A stretch of 64,000 nucleotides of DNA from assembly GCA_022448525.1 (NCBI GenBank), contig JAKVCX010000007.1:75035-139034 (forward strand), read 5' to 3'. A program made the position numbers and the translations under genes. The stretch comes from Tenacibaculum sp. Its GTDB lineage: Bacteria > Bacteroidota > Bacteroidia > Flavobacteriales > Flavobacteriaceae. Below the pieces are notes generated by a model. That model was not told the origin of the DNA. It was given only the letters and a program-made list of their open reading frames with translations, and ran no database searches. Positions 1 through 9,318 of the stretch are shown here, piece after piece. Position 1 is the first letter of the stretch, and every line of letters starts with the position of its first letter.

Positions 1-566
1 ATATTACTGATGTGTTTTTAACACACTTGCATTTTGATCATTGTGGAGGCGCAATTCAATGGAATAAAGACAGAACTGGTTTTGAGCCAGCTTTTAAGAA
101 CGCGAGATTTTGGAGTAATAGTCGTCATTGGGATTGGGCTGTGAATCCAAATCCAAGAGAAAAAGCATCATTCCTTTCAGAGAATATTTTACCAATAGAG
201 GAAAGCGGACAATTAAATTTTTTGCATTTAAATGCAAAAGATTATGTTGGTTTTGACGTGATTTTTAAAGATGGTCATACAGAAAAACAAATGTTGCCAA
301 AAATTGAATATCAAGGAAAAACAATTGTTTTTATGGCAGACTTATTACCAACTGCTGGTCATATTCCACTTCCATATGTTATGGGTTATGATACAAGGCC
401 TTTATTGACTTTAAAAGAGAAAGAAGCATTTTTAACTGAAGCTGCAGATAAGGAATACTTCTTATTTCTAGAGCACGATGCGCATAACGAAGTAATTACA
501 GTAAAACACACAGAAAAAGGAGTACGATTAAACGAAACTTACAAATTTACAGATATATTTAATTAA
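1..566 (+). CDS. Metallo-beta-lactamase-fold hydrolase (5' truncated)
   Basis: The reading frame is open from the first codon of the window (nt 3), so the gene starts upstream; about 187 codons are visible. The metal-binding motif HLHFDH (HxHxDH) is at nt 27-44, preceded by ITDVFLT, the normal lead-in of this superfamily. Later ligand-type residues are the Asp of FMADLLP and the His of LFLEHDA. The protein is a zinc/iron-dependent hydrolase of the MBL fold; substrate cannot be told from sequence. The absent N-terminal part would be roughly a third of a usual 280-300 residue protein. It ends 5 bases before the S8 peptidase gene, so the two are probably co-transcribed. Confidence 0.85.
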   Translation, partial: ITDVFLTHLHFDHCGGAIQWNKDRTGFEPAFKNARFWSNSRHWDWAVNPNPREKASFLSENILPIEESGQLNFLHLNAKDYVGFDVIFKDGHTEKQMLPKIEYQGKTIVFMADLLPTAGHIPLPYVMGYDTRPLLTLKEKEAFLTEAADKEYFLFLEHDAHNEVITVKHTEKGVRLNETYKFTDIFN

Positions 567-571
567 TAAAC

Positions 572-2239
572 ATGAAACTTATAAAACCAATTTTATATTC
601 AACTGTAGCAGTTGCGCTAGCAAGTTGTTCTACAGCAGGTAATATTGCGAAAAAAGAAGTGCCACAAGGGCCGAATGCAGTGATTGATATTCCAGCAAAA
701 AAAGCTGAGCTAACTGACGCTGAAGGAAAAAACTGGCAACATTATGACTTAGCTACTGATACAATTCCTGGAATGAGTGTATACAAAGCATACGATTTCT
801 TAAAAGGAAAGAAAGGTGTTGAAGTTATTGTTGGTGTTGTTGATAGTGGTACGGATTTAAAACATGAAGATCTTAAAGATGTTGCTTGGGTAAATGAAGA
901 CGAAATCCCAGGTAACGGAATTGACGATGATAAAAACGGATATGTTGATGATATCAATGGATGGAATTTCTTAGGTGATTCTTACAAGGAATTATTAGAG
1001 TACCAAAGAATTATGCAAAATCCTTCAATCGCTGATGCTGCAACGGCAGCCGAAGTAAAGGAATTTTATAATAAAGAGCTTGAGAAAGCTAAAAAAGGAA
1101 TTCAAAGAATTGAGCAAAATAGCATGGCTTACGGTAAAATGTTAGAAGGTGTTATTGATGCAGATAAGAAATTCACTAAGCATTTTGGAACTGCAGATTA
1201 TACAAGCCAGGATATTTTAGGTATTAAAGATAATGCAGATTTAGAAAGTTCAGTTGCAGTAGCAAAACAAATTTTTGGTTTTGGTATAGGATCACTTAAA
1301 GAAGCAAAATCTGAGTTAGAAGGCGCTGTTAGTTATTTCAAAGGAAAGTTAGAGTCTGATAAGGCAATGATTTCTGGTGATTTATTAAAGCAAAATTACC
1401 GTAAGGTAGTTGGAGATAATCCAGAAGATATTAATGATAGTCCAGGATATGGAAACCCAAATTCTGGTCATTCAGTAAAAGATGAGTCACATGGAACTCA
1501 CGTTTCAGGAATTATCGGAGCTACAAGAGGTAATGATAAAGGAATGGATGGAGTTGCTAATAATGTGAAAATTATGGCAGTTCGTTCAGTACCAGACGGT
1601 GATGAGTATGATAAAGATGTTGCATTAGGAATTCGTTATGCAGTTGATAACGGTGCTAAAGTAATTAACACAAGTTTTGGTAAAGGATATTCTCCACATA
1701 AAGACTGGGTTTATGATGCAATCAAGTATGCTGCAGAAAAAGATGTGTTAATCGTTAACGCTGCTGGAAACTCTAGTGAAAATATTGATGTTGATAAAAC
1801 ATATCCAAATGACGCTCCTGATCAATTAAATGAAGTTGCAGATAACTTTATTACAATTGGTGCAATGAGTTCAAACTACAATAAGAACTTACCAGCAACT
1901 TTTACAAACTACGGTAAAGTAAATGTTGATGTTTTTGCTCCAGGTGTAGCTATTTATTCAACTACTCCAGAAAGTGAGTATGGTAAAAAAAGTGGAACGT
2001 CTATGGCGTCTCCTGCAACTGCTGGTGTAGCTGCTTTAATCCGTTCTTATTACCCACAGCTTTCTGCAAGCCAAGTGAAAAGAATCTTAATGAATTCTGG
2101 TACAAAAATTGATTTTAAGGTTGTAAAGCCAGGTACAAAGGATGAATTGGTACCATTCTCTGATTTATCTGTTTCAGGTCGTGTTGTTAATGCATACAAT
2201 GCATTAAAAATGGCTGACAGATTAGTAAATGGAAAATAA
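572..2239 (+). CDS. S8 (subtilisin-like) serine peptidase lipoprotein
   Basis: The product has 555 residues and begins with a lipoprotein signal (ALAS-Cys19), so it is probably anchored in the outer or inner membrane facing the periplasm or surface. The catalytic triad of family S8 is complete: Asp91 in VVDSGTD, His307 in SHGTHVSG and Ser477 in GTSMASP, with oxyanion Asn400 in NAAGNSS. The spacer between Asp and His is about 215 residues, far longer than in subtilisin (about 30), and rich in Lys/Glu/Ala, suggesting a helical insert. No type IX sorting domain is seen at the C-terminus, which stops soon after the catalytic domain. It lies 5 bases after the MBL hydrolase gene and is followed by a clear terminator. 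Confidence 0.93.
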   Translation: MKLIKPILYSTVAVALASCSTAGNIAKKEVPQGPNAVIDIPAKKAELTDAEGKNWQHYDLATDTIPGMSVYKAYDFLKGKKGVEVIVGVVDSGTDLKHEDLKDVAWVNEDEIPGNGIDDDKNGYVDDINGWNFLGDSYKELLEYQRIMQNPSIADAATAAEVKEFYNKELEKAKKGIQRIEQNSMAYGKMLEGVIDADKKFTKHFGTADYTSQDILGIKDNADLESSVAVAKQIFGFGIGSLKEAKSELEGAVSYFKGKLESDKAMISGDLLKQNYRKVVGDNPEDINDSPGYGNPNSGHSVKDESHGTHVSGIIGATRGNDKGMDGVANNVKIMAVRSVPDGDEYDKDVALGIRYAVDNGAKVINTSFGKGYSPHKDWVYDAIKYAAEKDVLIVNAAGNSSENIDVDKTYPNDAPDQLNEVADNFITIGAMSSNYNKNLPATFTNYGKVNVDVFAPGVAIYSTTPESEYGKKSGTSMASPATAGVAALIRSYYPQLSASQVKRILMNSGTKIDFKVVKPGTKDELVPFSDLSVSGRVVNAYNALKMADRLVNGK

Positions 2240-2261
2240 TTTACAGAAGAAATAAATAAAA

Positions 2262-2288
2262 AAGAGCATTGAACAATGCTCTTTTTTT
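2262..2288 (+). terminator. Intrinsic terminator after S8 peptidase
   Basis: Perfect 9-bp stem AAGAGCATT/AATGCTCTT with a 4-base loop, followed by a run of T. Confidence 0.9.
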
Positions 2289-2305
2289 GATTAAACTATA
2301 AACTG

Positions 2306-4162
2306 ATGAAAAAAGTAATTTTAACAATAGGAAGTGTACTGTTGTTTGCTTTTGGAAGCCAAGCTCAGAATTCAGGGAATCAAAAGAATTATTGGCAGCA
2401 AAAAGTTGACTACACAATGGATATTGATGTTGATGTAGAAAAACATCAATATAAAGGAAAGCAAAAGCTTGTATATACGAATAACTCTCCAGATGAGTTA
2501 GATAAAGTATTTTATCATTTGTATTTCAATGCTTTTCAACCAAATTCACAAATGGATGCGCGTTTACACACAATTGACGATCCAGACGGAAGAATGGTAA
2601 CAAAAGCTGGTACAATCGATAAGCCAGTTGTAGAAAGTAGAATAGCAAAACTAGGTCCTTCAGAAGTTGGATTTATTAAGGTAAATTCACTTACTCAAGA
2701 TGGAAAAAGAGTAAAGTATGAAACTGTTGGTACTATATTAGAGGTAACTTTAGCAAAACCGATTAAACCAGGTAAGAAAGCTACTTTTGTTATGGATTTC
2801 GATGCTCAAGTTCCACAACAAATTAGACGTTCTGGAAGGAACAGTAAAGAAGGAGTTGCTTTGTCAATGACTCAATGGTATCCAAAAATGGCGGAGTATG
2901 ATTTTGAAGGATGGCATACACCTCCTTATATTGCTAGAGAGTTTCACGGAGTTTGGGGAAATTTCGATGTAACTTTACATATCGATAAAAATTATGTAGT
3001 TGGAGGAACTGGAACACTACAAAATCCGCAAGAAGTTGGGTATGGGTATGAGAACAAAAAAAAGAGCTTAAAACTTCCAAAGGGAGATAAGTTAACTTGG
3101 AATTTTGTTGGAAAAAACATTCACGATTTTACTTGGGCTGCAGATCCTGAATATCAGCACGATGTTTATAAAATGGATAATGGAATTAACTTACATTTTC
3201 TTTACAAGAAAACTTTAGAAGCGAAGTATTTAGAAAACTGGAAGAAATTACAACCAAAAACTGCTGAATTAATGAAGTATTTCAGTGAGAATATTGGACC
3301 GTATCCTTACAAACAATACAGTGTTATTCAAGGTGGAGATGGAGGTATGGAGTATGCACAATGTACTTTAATTACTGGTAAAAGAAAGTGGGGAAGTTTG
3401 TTCGGTGTAACTGCACATGAACTTGCTCATACTTGGTTCCAATTTCTATTGGCAACAAATGAAAGTAAACATCCATGGATGGACGAAGGATTTACAACTT
3501 ATATTTCTAATAAAGCAGAGGATTTAATTCAGGGAAGAGGTAAAGCAAATCCACATGCAGGTTCTTACAGAGGATATGCATATTTAGTTCAATCTGGAAA
3601 AGAAAAACCACTTTCAACTCACGCAGATAGATACGAAACAAACTTTGCATACAGTATTGGAAGTTATAGTAAAGGAAATATTTTCTTAAGCCAGTTAGAA
3701 TATATTATTGGTTCTGATAATGTTGCAAAAACATTAAAGAAATATTACAACGATTTTGCTTTTAAGCATCCTACACCAAACGATATTAAAAGAAGTGCAG
3801 AAAGAGTTTCTGGAATTCATTTAGATTGGTATTTAAACGAATGGACGCAAACTACTCACACAATTGATTACGGTGTGAAACAAGTAAATGATAAAGAAAT
3901 TACTTTAGAAAGAATTGGTGCAATGCCAATGCCTATTGATTTGGAAGTAGAATATACTGACGGTTCTAAAGAATCATTTTATATTCCATTAGAAATTATG
4001 AGAGGTGCAAAACCAACTGATGCTAAATTGCTTAAAGATTGGGGTTGGGCATATCCTACCTATACTTTTACAGCGAACAAAGCGGTAAAGTCTGTGAAAA
4101 TTGACAAGAGTGGTTTAATGGCAGATGTAAATCTATTGAACAACACTTTCTCGATAGAATAA
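2306..4162 (+). CDS. M1 family zinc aminopeptidase
   Basis: A 618-residue exported protein; residues 1-20 form a signal peptide ending in SQA. The M1 signature is complete: the exopeptidase motif appears as GGMEY (346-350, equivalent of GAMEN), the zinc motif as HELAH (371-375), and the third ligand Glu394 in WMDEGF lies exactly 18 residues after the second His. The protein would trim N-terminal residues from peptides in the periplasm or outside the cell. It has its own transcription unit, bounded by terminators on both sides. No C-terminal sorting domain is visible. The family call is firm; the substrate preference is unknown. Confidence 0.94.
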   Translation: MKKVILTIGSVLLFAFGSQAQNSGNQKNYWQQKVDYTMDIDVDVEKHQYKGKQKLVYTNNSPDELDKVFYHLYFNAFQPNSQMDARLHTIDDPDGRMVTKAGTIDKPVVESRIAKLGPSEVGFIKVNSLTQDGKRVKYETVGTILEVTLAKPIKPGKKATFVMDFDAQVPQQIRRSGRNSKEGVALSMTQWYPKMAEYDFEGWHTPPYIAREFHGVWGNFDVTLHIDKNYVVGGTGTLQNPQEVGYGYENKKKSLKLPKGDKLTWNFVGKNIHDFTWAADPEYQHDVYKMDNGINLHFLYKKTLEAKYLENWKKLQPKTAELMKYFSENIGPYPYKQYSVIQGGDGGMEYAQCTLITGKRKWGSLFGVTAHELAHTWFQFLLATNESKHPWMDEGFTTYISNKAEDLIQGRGKANPHAGSYRGYAYLVQSGKEKPLSTHADRYETNFAYSIGSYSKGNIFLSQLEYIIGSDNVAKTLKKYYNDFAFKHPTPNDIKRSAERVSGIHLDWYLNEWTQTTHTIDYGVKQVNDKEITLERIGAMPMPIDLEVEYTDGSKESFYIPLEIMRGAKPTDAKLLKDWGWAYPTYTFTANKAVKSVKIDKSGLMADVNLLNNTFSIE

Positions 4163-4186
4163 GGATTCTTAATGCATAGAATTAGG

Positions 4187-4219
4187 GCAGTGAAAACAAC
4201 TAGTTTTCACTGCTTTTTT
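4187..4219 (+). terminator. Intrinsic terminator after M1 peptidase
   Basis: Perfect 11-bp stem GCAGTGAAAAC/GTTTTCACTGC, 5-base loop, six T. Confidence 0.9.
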
Positions 4220-4233
4220 ATTTTTAAAATAAC

Positions 4234-4241
4234 TACTTTTG
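4234..4241 (+). promoter_or_regulatory. Promoter -7 box (TACTTTTG) for glnS
   Basis: Exact match to the Bacteroidota -7 consensus TAnnTTTG, 20 bases before the glnS ATG and just after the previous terminator's T-run. No TTG -33 element is seen at the right spacing. Confidence 0.7.
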
Positions 4242-4261
4242 CACGTAAATTATAAGTGAAC

Positions 4262-5950
4262 ATGTCAGAAGAAAAGAAATCACTAAACTTTTTAGAGCAA
4301 ATTATTGAAGATGATTTAGCTAATGGAATGAAAAACGATGAATTACGTTTTCGTTTTCCACCAGAACCTAATGGGTATCTTCACATTGGACATACGAAAG
4401 CTATCGGAATTAGTTTTGGTTTAGGAGAGAAGTATAATGCTCCTGTAAATCTAAGATTTGATGACACCAATCCAGCTAAAGAAGAGCAAGAATATGTAGA
4501 TGCAATTAAAAAAGATGTTTCTTGGTTAGGATACCAATGGGCAAATGAATGTTATTCTTCTGATTATTTTCAACAGTTATACGATTGGGCAGTTCAGCTT
4601 ATAAAAGACGGTAAGGCTTATGTAGATAGCCAATCTTCTGAAGCGATGGCTGAACAAAAAGGGACACCAACAGAACCTGGGGTAGGAAGTCCGTTTAGAG
4701 ATAGAAGCATTGAAGAGAACCTTGATTTGTTCACTAGAATGAAAGAAGGTGAATTTGATGAAGGAGCTCATGTTTTAAGAGCAAAAATTGATATGGCTTC
4801 GCCAAATATGTTGTTGCGTGATCCAATCATGTATCGAATTCTTAAAAAAGCTCACCATAGAACAGGTAATGATTGGGTAATTTATCCAATGTACGATTGG
4901 ACTCATGGTGAAAGTGATTACATAGAGCAAATCTCACATTCTTTATGTTCATTAGAATTTAAACCACACCGTGATTTATACAATTGGTTTAGAGACAATG
5001 TTTATGAATATAGTAAAGTTGCATTTCCATTAATGCCAAAGCAAAGAGAGTTTTCTCGTTTGAACTTGAGTTATACGATCATGAGTAAACGAAAGCTTTT
5101 GAAATTGGTTGAAGAAGGAATTGTTTCTGGCTGGGACGATCCTAGGATGCCTACAATATCTGGTTTAAGAAGAAGAGGTTATACTCCAGCTTCTATCAGA
5201 AGTTTTATTGAAACTGTGGGAGTATCTAAACGTGAAAACGTAATTGATGTAGCTTTATTAGAGTTTAAAATTCGAGAGGATTTAAATAAAACAGCTAATA
5301 GAGTAATGGGGGTTTTAAATCCTGTGAAATTAGTGATTACGAATTACCCAGAGGGAGAAGAAGAAATCTTAATTGCAGAAAATAATCCAGAAATGGATGC
5401 TGGTACAAGGGAAGTTCCTTTTTCACGTGAATTATATATCGAAAGGGAAGATTTCAAAGAAGAAGCAAATAGAAAGTATTTCCGTTTAGCATTAGGAAAA
5501 GAAGTTCGTTTAAAGAACGCTTATATTATTAAAGGAGAAAGTTGTGTTAAAGATGAAGATGGAAACATCACTGAGATTCATTGTACATACGATCCTTTAA
5601 GTAAGTCTGGAAGTGGAACAGAGGAAAGTAAAAGAAAAGTAAAAGGAACGCTTCACTGGGTTTCTATGAAGCACGCAGTGAAAGCAGAGGTTCGAGTTTA
5701 CGATCGTTTATTTTCAGATGAAGCTCCAGATGGACATAAAGACAAAGACTTTATGGAGTTTTTAAATCCGAATTCTTTAGAAAAAATTGAAGCTTATGTT
5801 GAACCAAGTTTAGCAACAGCATCAATTGGAGATAGATTCCAATTTCAAAGATTAGGATATTTTAATGTTGATGATGATAGTACAAAAGAACAATTAGTAT
5901 TCAATAAAACGGTTGGTTTAAGAGATACTTGGGCAAAAGTGAATAAATAA
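4262..5950 (+). CDS. glnS: Glutaminyl-tRNA synthetase
   Basis: Charges tRNA-Gln with glutamine in the cytoplasm. The 562-residue protein has the class I synthetase signatures: HIGH (41-44) inside PEPNGYLHIGH and the KMSKS-type motif as MSKR (274-277) in SYTIMSKR. The PNGYLHIGHTKAI context separates GlnRS from GluRS. The anticodon-binding beta-barrel domains fill the C-terminal part, ending near WAKV. A GTG two codons upstream (4256) is also in frame, but the ATG at 4262 matches the family N-terminus better. Presence of GlnRS implies direct tRNA-Gln charging rather than only the transamidation route. Confidence 0.97.
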   Translation: MSEEKKSLNFLEQIIEDDLANGMKNDELRFRFPPEPNGYLHIGHTKAIGISFGLGEKYNAPVNLRFDDTNPAKEEQEYVDAIKKDVSWLGYQWANECYSSDYFQQLYDWAVQLIKDGKAYVDSQSSEAMAEQKGTPTEPGVGSPFRDRSIEENLDLFTRMKEGEFDEGAHVLRAKIDMASPNMLLRDPIMYRILKKAHHRTGNDWVIYPMYDWTHGESDYIEQISHSLCSLEFKPHRDLYNWFRDNVYEYSKVAFPLMPKQREFSRLNLSYTIMSKRKLLKLVEEGIVSGWDDPRMPTISGLRRRGYTPASIRSFIETVGVSKRENVIDVALLEFKIREDLNKTANRVMGVLNPVKLVITNYPEGEEEILIAENNPEMDAGTREVPFSRELYIEREDFKEEANRKYFRLALGKEVRLKNAYIIKGESCVKDEDGNITEIHCTYDPLSKSGSGTEESKRKVKGTLHWVSMKHAVKAEVRVYDRLFSDEAPDGHKDKDFMEFLNPNSLEKIEAYVEPSLATASIGDRFQFQRLGYFNVDDDSTKEQLVFNKTVGLRDTWAKVNK

Positions 5951-6074
5951 AATCGTTAATTATTTCATGATGTTTTCTTTACATTGTTGATTTTTAATCA
6001 AAAAAAGTGTTAAAAAAACTAATTTTTTTATTACATTAGTAGTCCCAATATTATCTGGAACCAAAACTTTAAAT

Positions 6075-6078
6075 CCCC
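6075..6078 (+). promoter_or_regulatory. C-rich leader motif (AAATCCCC) before a TonB_C gene
   Basis: TTTAAATCCCC sits just ahead of the ATG at 6085. Almost the same string precedes the next paralogue at 6842. Such C runs are rare in this AT-rich DNA; function unknown (see findings). Confidence 0.4.
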
Positions 6079-6084
6079 TCAGTA

Positions 6085-6747
6085 ATGAAAAAAGTTATAT
6101 GGTTGCTCTTTAGTTTATTTATGATAAACTCGGCTTTCGGCCAGAGTGACAATGACCATACTGTTAAAATTAAAAAAAGCAAGAACTCTTCAAAAAGTAT
6201 TGAAGTAGAGATTGTTTATAAGAGAAAAACAGAGGTTAAATCAACTATTACCAAAGAAGAAAATCCAACCAAAGAAAGCAAGAAACGTTTTTTTATCAAA
6301 AGGAAAGAAAAGGCAGTAGTTTCTTCTCCTTCTAAGAGTACTCCTGATATTGTAAAGGAAGAAAAGGTAACGAAAACGTTTGAGAACAATTCAGTTTTGA
6401 CTTTTGATAAAGTTGATAGAGTCCCTGTTTTTACGGATTGTAAAGTCATTGGGAAAAAGTCATCAAAAAAATGTTTTAAATCAGGAATAAGTAAGTTTAT
6501 AACGGATAATTTTGAATATCCAGAAGAAGCTTTAGAAGATGGAACTACTGGAAAAGTAACCGTTAAATTTACGATTGATAAGAAAGGTAGAGTCGTAAAT
6601 GTAATTGCGACCGACTCCAATGATATTGAAACACTTACTACTTACAGTGTAGAGTTACTTTCAAATTTACCAAAATTAGAGCCAGCTAAGAAAGATGGGA
6701 AGCCTGTGGCTACATCTTATGAATTTCAATTAGATTTCTCATTATAA
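6085..6747 (+). CDS. Secreted TonB C-terminal-domain protein (paralogue 1)
   Basis: A 220-residue protein with a cleavable signal peptide (about residues 1-19, ending in FGQ) and a TonB_C domain at about 140-220 (pattern YPEEAL..GKVTVKF...DKKGRV...L..LPKLEPAKKDGKP). Before the domain is a pair of cysteines, Cys119 (VFTDC) and Cys130 (KKCF). The middle is very basic and contains KRFFIKRK, matching the RFLKKRK motif of the other paralogues, but the N-terminal two-cysteine motif is missing. There is no proline-rich spanning region and no evident uncleaved anchor, so it is unlike classical TonB. Its partner receptor, if any, is not adjacent. Confidence 0.8.
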   Translation: MKKVIWLLFSLFMINSAFGQSDNDHTVKIKKSKNSSKSIEVEIVYKRKTEVKSTITKEENPTKESKKRFFIKRKEKAVVSSPSKSTPDIVKEEKVTKTFENNSVLTFDKVDRVPVFTDCKVIGKKSSKKCFKSGISKFITDNFEYPEEALEDGTTGKVTVKFTIDKKGRVVNVIATDSNDIETLTTYSVELLSNLPKLEPAKKDGKPVATSYEFQLDFSL

Positions 6748-6832
6748 AAAATATTAGTATAAGATAGAAGCAAATACAACGTAATACTTTTCATAGTATT
6801 TACCCAAATAATAGTTAACCAACAATTTAAAT

Positions 6833-6838
6833 CCCCCC
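6833..6838 (+). promoter_or_regulatory. C-rich leader motif (AAATCCCCCC) before a TonB_C gene
   Basis: Six C in a row, within TTTAAATCCCCCC, end 3 bases before the ATG at 6842; same context as at 6075. Confidence 0.4.
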
Positions 6839-6841
6839 GAG

Positions 6842-7549
6842 ATGAAAAACCCCCTAAGATTGTTAGTTTACTTATTTTTAGTAAACATCATAACCGCACA
6901 AACAGATAAAGTCTGCAGCTCTAAAGTTGTTATTGTTGAAGACTTGAACAGCATTGATAAATGCAAAGCCATCAACAGCAAACTAGATAAAAGAGTAAAA
7001 CCAGAACGTCAAATATTTCTTCGACTTAGTCAAAATAGTAGATATCTAAGAAAGCGTAAACCAGATAGCAAGAAAGTTTTTAAAGCAAAAGAAGCTGTAA
7101 AAGCTATTAGCCAATTGGACGCTAAAGGAATCAAAGAAAAGAATACTATTTCTGATAAACCAGACGATATTATTACAGATAAAACAAGCGCTTCAATTTT
7201 TAAACTACATGAAGTCGATTTTATTCCAGTTTTTGAGAATTGTGGAGAACTTACAGGTAAATCCGTTTTAAACTGTTTTAAAGAACAGATTTCAAATCAC
7301 ATTCAAAATAACTTTGAGTATCCTGAAGACGCTCTCGAAGAAGAAATAACAGGAAAGATTACAGTACACTTTCTGTTTAATAAAAATGGGGAGATTAAAA
7401 TTGAAAAAGTAATAGACGCTAATAAAGACAAAATTTTAAGCGATTATACGAAACAATTAATTCAAAAACTGCCAAAGTTTACTCCAGCAACAAAGAACGG
7501 AATTCCAGTTCCAATAGCATATGAGCTTTCCCTTGATTTCTCTTTGTAA
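6842..7549 (+). CDS. Secreted TonB C-terminal-domain protein (paralogue 2)
   Basis: A 235-residue protein with a signal peptide ending in ITAQ at residue 20. The mature N-terminus carries the family motif: Cys25, then EDLNSIDKC with Cys41, a 16-residue spacing shared with the paralogues at 12060 and 15835. A basic stretch with RYLRKRK follows. A second Cys pair (FENC...LNCF) precedes the TonB_C domain (YPEDAL..GKITVHF...LPKFTPATKNGIP), which ends in LDFSL. It lies directly after paralogue 1 in the same direction, so the two may form one unit ended by the terminator at 7581. Role inferred: interaction with TonB-dependent receptors or envelope components; not proven. Confidence 0.8.
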   Translation: MKNPLRLLVYLFLVNIITAQTDKVCSSKVVIVEDLNSIDKCKAINSKLDKRVKPERQIFLRLSQNSRYLRKRKPDSKKVFKAKEAVKAISQLDAKGIKEKNTISDKPDDIITDKTSASIFKLHEVDFIPVFENCGELTGKSVLNCFKEQISNHIQNNFEYPEDALEEEITGKITVHFLFNKNGEIKIEKVIDANKDKILSDYTKQLIQKLPKFTPATKNGIPVPIAYELSLDFSL

Positions 7550-7580
7550 TACTCAGGAGAAAAAAGTGAAGGTAAAAGAA

Positions 7581-7608
7581 AAGAGAGTTTAGGGACTCTC
7601 TTTTTTTT
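7581..7608 (+). terminator. Intrinsic terminator after paralogue 2
   Basis: Stem AAGAGAGT/ACTCTCTT with 6-base loop and eight T. Confidence 0.88.
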
Positions 7609-7660
7609 GTTTATAATATTTTAAGTAATTTATTTCTTTAAGGATATAGTTAAAAAGTTA

Positions 7661-9274
7661 TTATTTTACTTCAAAGGAAATTGGCAAAATCCAATTGGCA
7701 CGCAATATGAGCTTTTCTTCATCAGATTTATGATTTACAATTTTTTCAGGTTGTATTTTCTGTAGATAGTTACCCGTATCCCAAACTCCATTTTCATTAT
7801 CATCGATAATAGCTCTTAATGTATATTCATTCGGCTCTAATAGACTAAATTCAACCTTTTCAGATTTTCTTAAGTAAACACTTTTTACAACTTTATCCTT
7901 ATTTAATAATTGAAGGATTACGGGTTTATCAGTGTTCTTTTTAACATCCACATTAATTGCACCATAATCTTCTACTTGTTTTGTAATAAAAAGGTACTTT
8001 AAAGTATCTTTTGTTTTTACTTGATACAAATCCTCAATCGCATTCGGAAGTACTTTTAAACGGTACTTTGATTGCGTTTTCATGTCGAATAAGATACCAA
8101 GTTGATTAAAATCTAGTTTTTTCACTTCGAAATCTACATTAACCGAATCAGATACCGTCATAGAAAACTTTTCTCTATTAACGTTTATTATAGGGTTGTT
8201 CGCTGTTATTTTTAAGGTGTCCTTGAAGTGTATACTCCTTCCTTTGATATTAGTTTTTACAGAAAGTGAATCAATTTGTTTTTTACGCAAGTTTACTTTG
8301 GAAGTATCAATACTCTTTCCGTTTGTTACTATAAATTTTAACGAATCTAATTCCATTGGCGTGTACCAAACATTCAACGAATCTTTAGCTTTAGATAACT
8401 TTGAAAAATATTTAAAGTCCTTTGGTACATCTGATAAAAGTTTCACTTTCAGGTCTTTTTGTTTTCCCTCAAAAGCAAATTGAATTCTACCTTTTTTAAT
8501 TTCTTTACCTCTTTTAAACTTAAATGGCTGATCTTCCATGAAAAGCACTACCGATTTCATTAGTAAACTATCTTTAGGAAGATAAATTTCTTGATCTAAA
8601 AATCCAATTTGATCAGATTTAGAGTTAAATAAATAATTTGGAGTTTCCTCATCCAATGCAAACAAACGATACTTTCCTTCGCTGATATTCGTGAATTCAA
8701 AATTTACAGAATCCATCGTACGCGTAACGTAGTCAGGTTTTTTCTTGTAAATAATAGAATCATTATAAGTAGAATCTACTTTGTAAAGAAGCAAACTATA
8801 ATTTTTACTTTTTTTCTCTTTTAAAACATCAAAAACCCCACCTTTAAGTGTTAAAGAATCGATGTAATCACCTGTCGAAAAAATGTACTTAAAGTTTTCT
8901 ATTTTATTGTTTTCATTGTTGTCTTGAATGGCATCCCCAAAATTAAAAGTGTATGTAGTATTTTCTTTTAAAGTGTCTAATATTTTAATATTTATATACT
9001 TACTTGGTGTGCCTTGTGGAGTAACCAAAGCAGGCGTTTTAAATGGAGGAGAAATAATTAGTTTTTTATTTAAGTCTCTTAAAACAACGTATTCATCAAA
9101 ATACAAACGAATATTATCTTCTTTAAAGTTTAATGTTTCATAAGCAGGTTTAGCTAATACCATAATTGGCGCATCTTCATCTTTAGGTCCACCACTTGGT
9201 GTTCCTTTTCGAGCACAATTATATAAAAGCAAGCTTAACGGAATAAAGAATAATAATTGTTTAAAAAGCTTCAC
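7661..9274 (-). CDS. Lipoprotein with bacterial Ig-like (SbsA-type) N-terminal domain
   Basis: A 537-residue lipoprotein: the signal LLLYNC puts the lipid-bearing Cys at residue 20, followed by RKGTPSGGPKDEDAP, a start typical of a widespread Flavobacteriia family. Residues about 35-130 fit a Big_5 Ig-like domain (LYFDEYVVL, LIISPP, NFGDAIQDNNE). The rest is beta-rich with no catalytic motif. The C-terminal part contains DDNENGVWDTGNY, a Ca-binding-like acidic loop followed by a prealbumin-like end. It is probably a structural or binding protein of the periplasm or cell surface. It is transcribed away from comF, and the two minus-strand genes are 44 bases apart. Confidence 0.75.
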   Translation of the reverse strand: MKLFKQLLFFIPLSLLLYNCARKGTPSGGPKDEDAPIMVLAKPAYETLNFKEDNIRLYFDEYVVLRDLNKKLIISPPFKTPALVTPQGTPSKYINIKILDTLKENTTYTFNFGDAIQDNNENNKIENFKYIFSTGDYIDSLTLKGGVFDVLKEKKSKNYSLLLYKVDSTYNDSIIYKKKPDYVTRTMDSVNFEFTNISEGKYRLFALDEETPNYLFNSKSDQIGFLDQEIYLPKDSLLMKSVVLFMEDQPFKFKRGKEIKKGRIQFAFEGKQKDLKVKLLSDVPKDFKYFSKLSKAKDSLNVWYTPMELDSLKFIVTNGKSIDTSKVNLRKKQIDSLSVKTNIKGRSIHFKDTLKITANNPIINVNREKFSMTVSDSVNVDFEVKKLDFNQLGILFDMKTQSKYRLKVLPNAIEDLYQVKTKDTLKYLFITKQVEDYGAINVDVKKNTDKPVILQLLNKDKVVKSVYLRKSEKVEFSLLEPNEYTLRAIIDDNENGVWDTGNYLQKIQPEKIVNHKSDEEKLILRANWILPISFEVK

Positions 9275-9318
9275 AAGAAAATATATTTAAATCAATTCAA
9301 AAGTAGTAAAAAAAAGAG

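Noticed and set aside
4256..4261. GTG start for glnS two codons upstream
   Set aside because: ATG at 4262 fits the family N-terminus and common start usage.
5987..6001. TTGATTTTTAATCAA hairpin as glnS terminator
   Set aside because: Short AT-only stem with no T-run on the plus strand.
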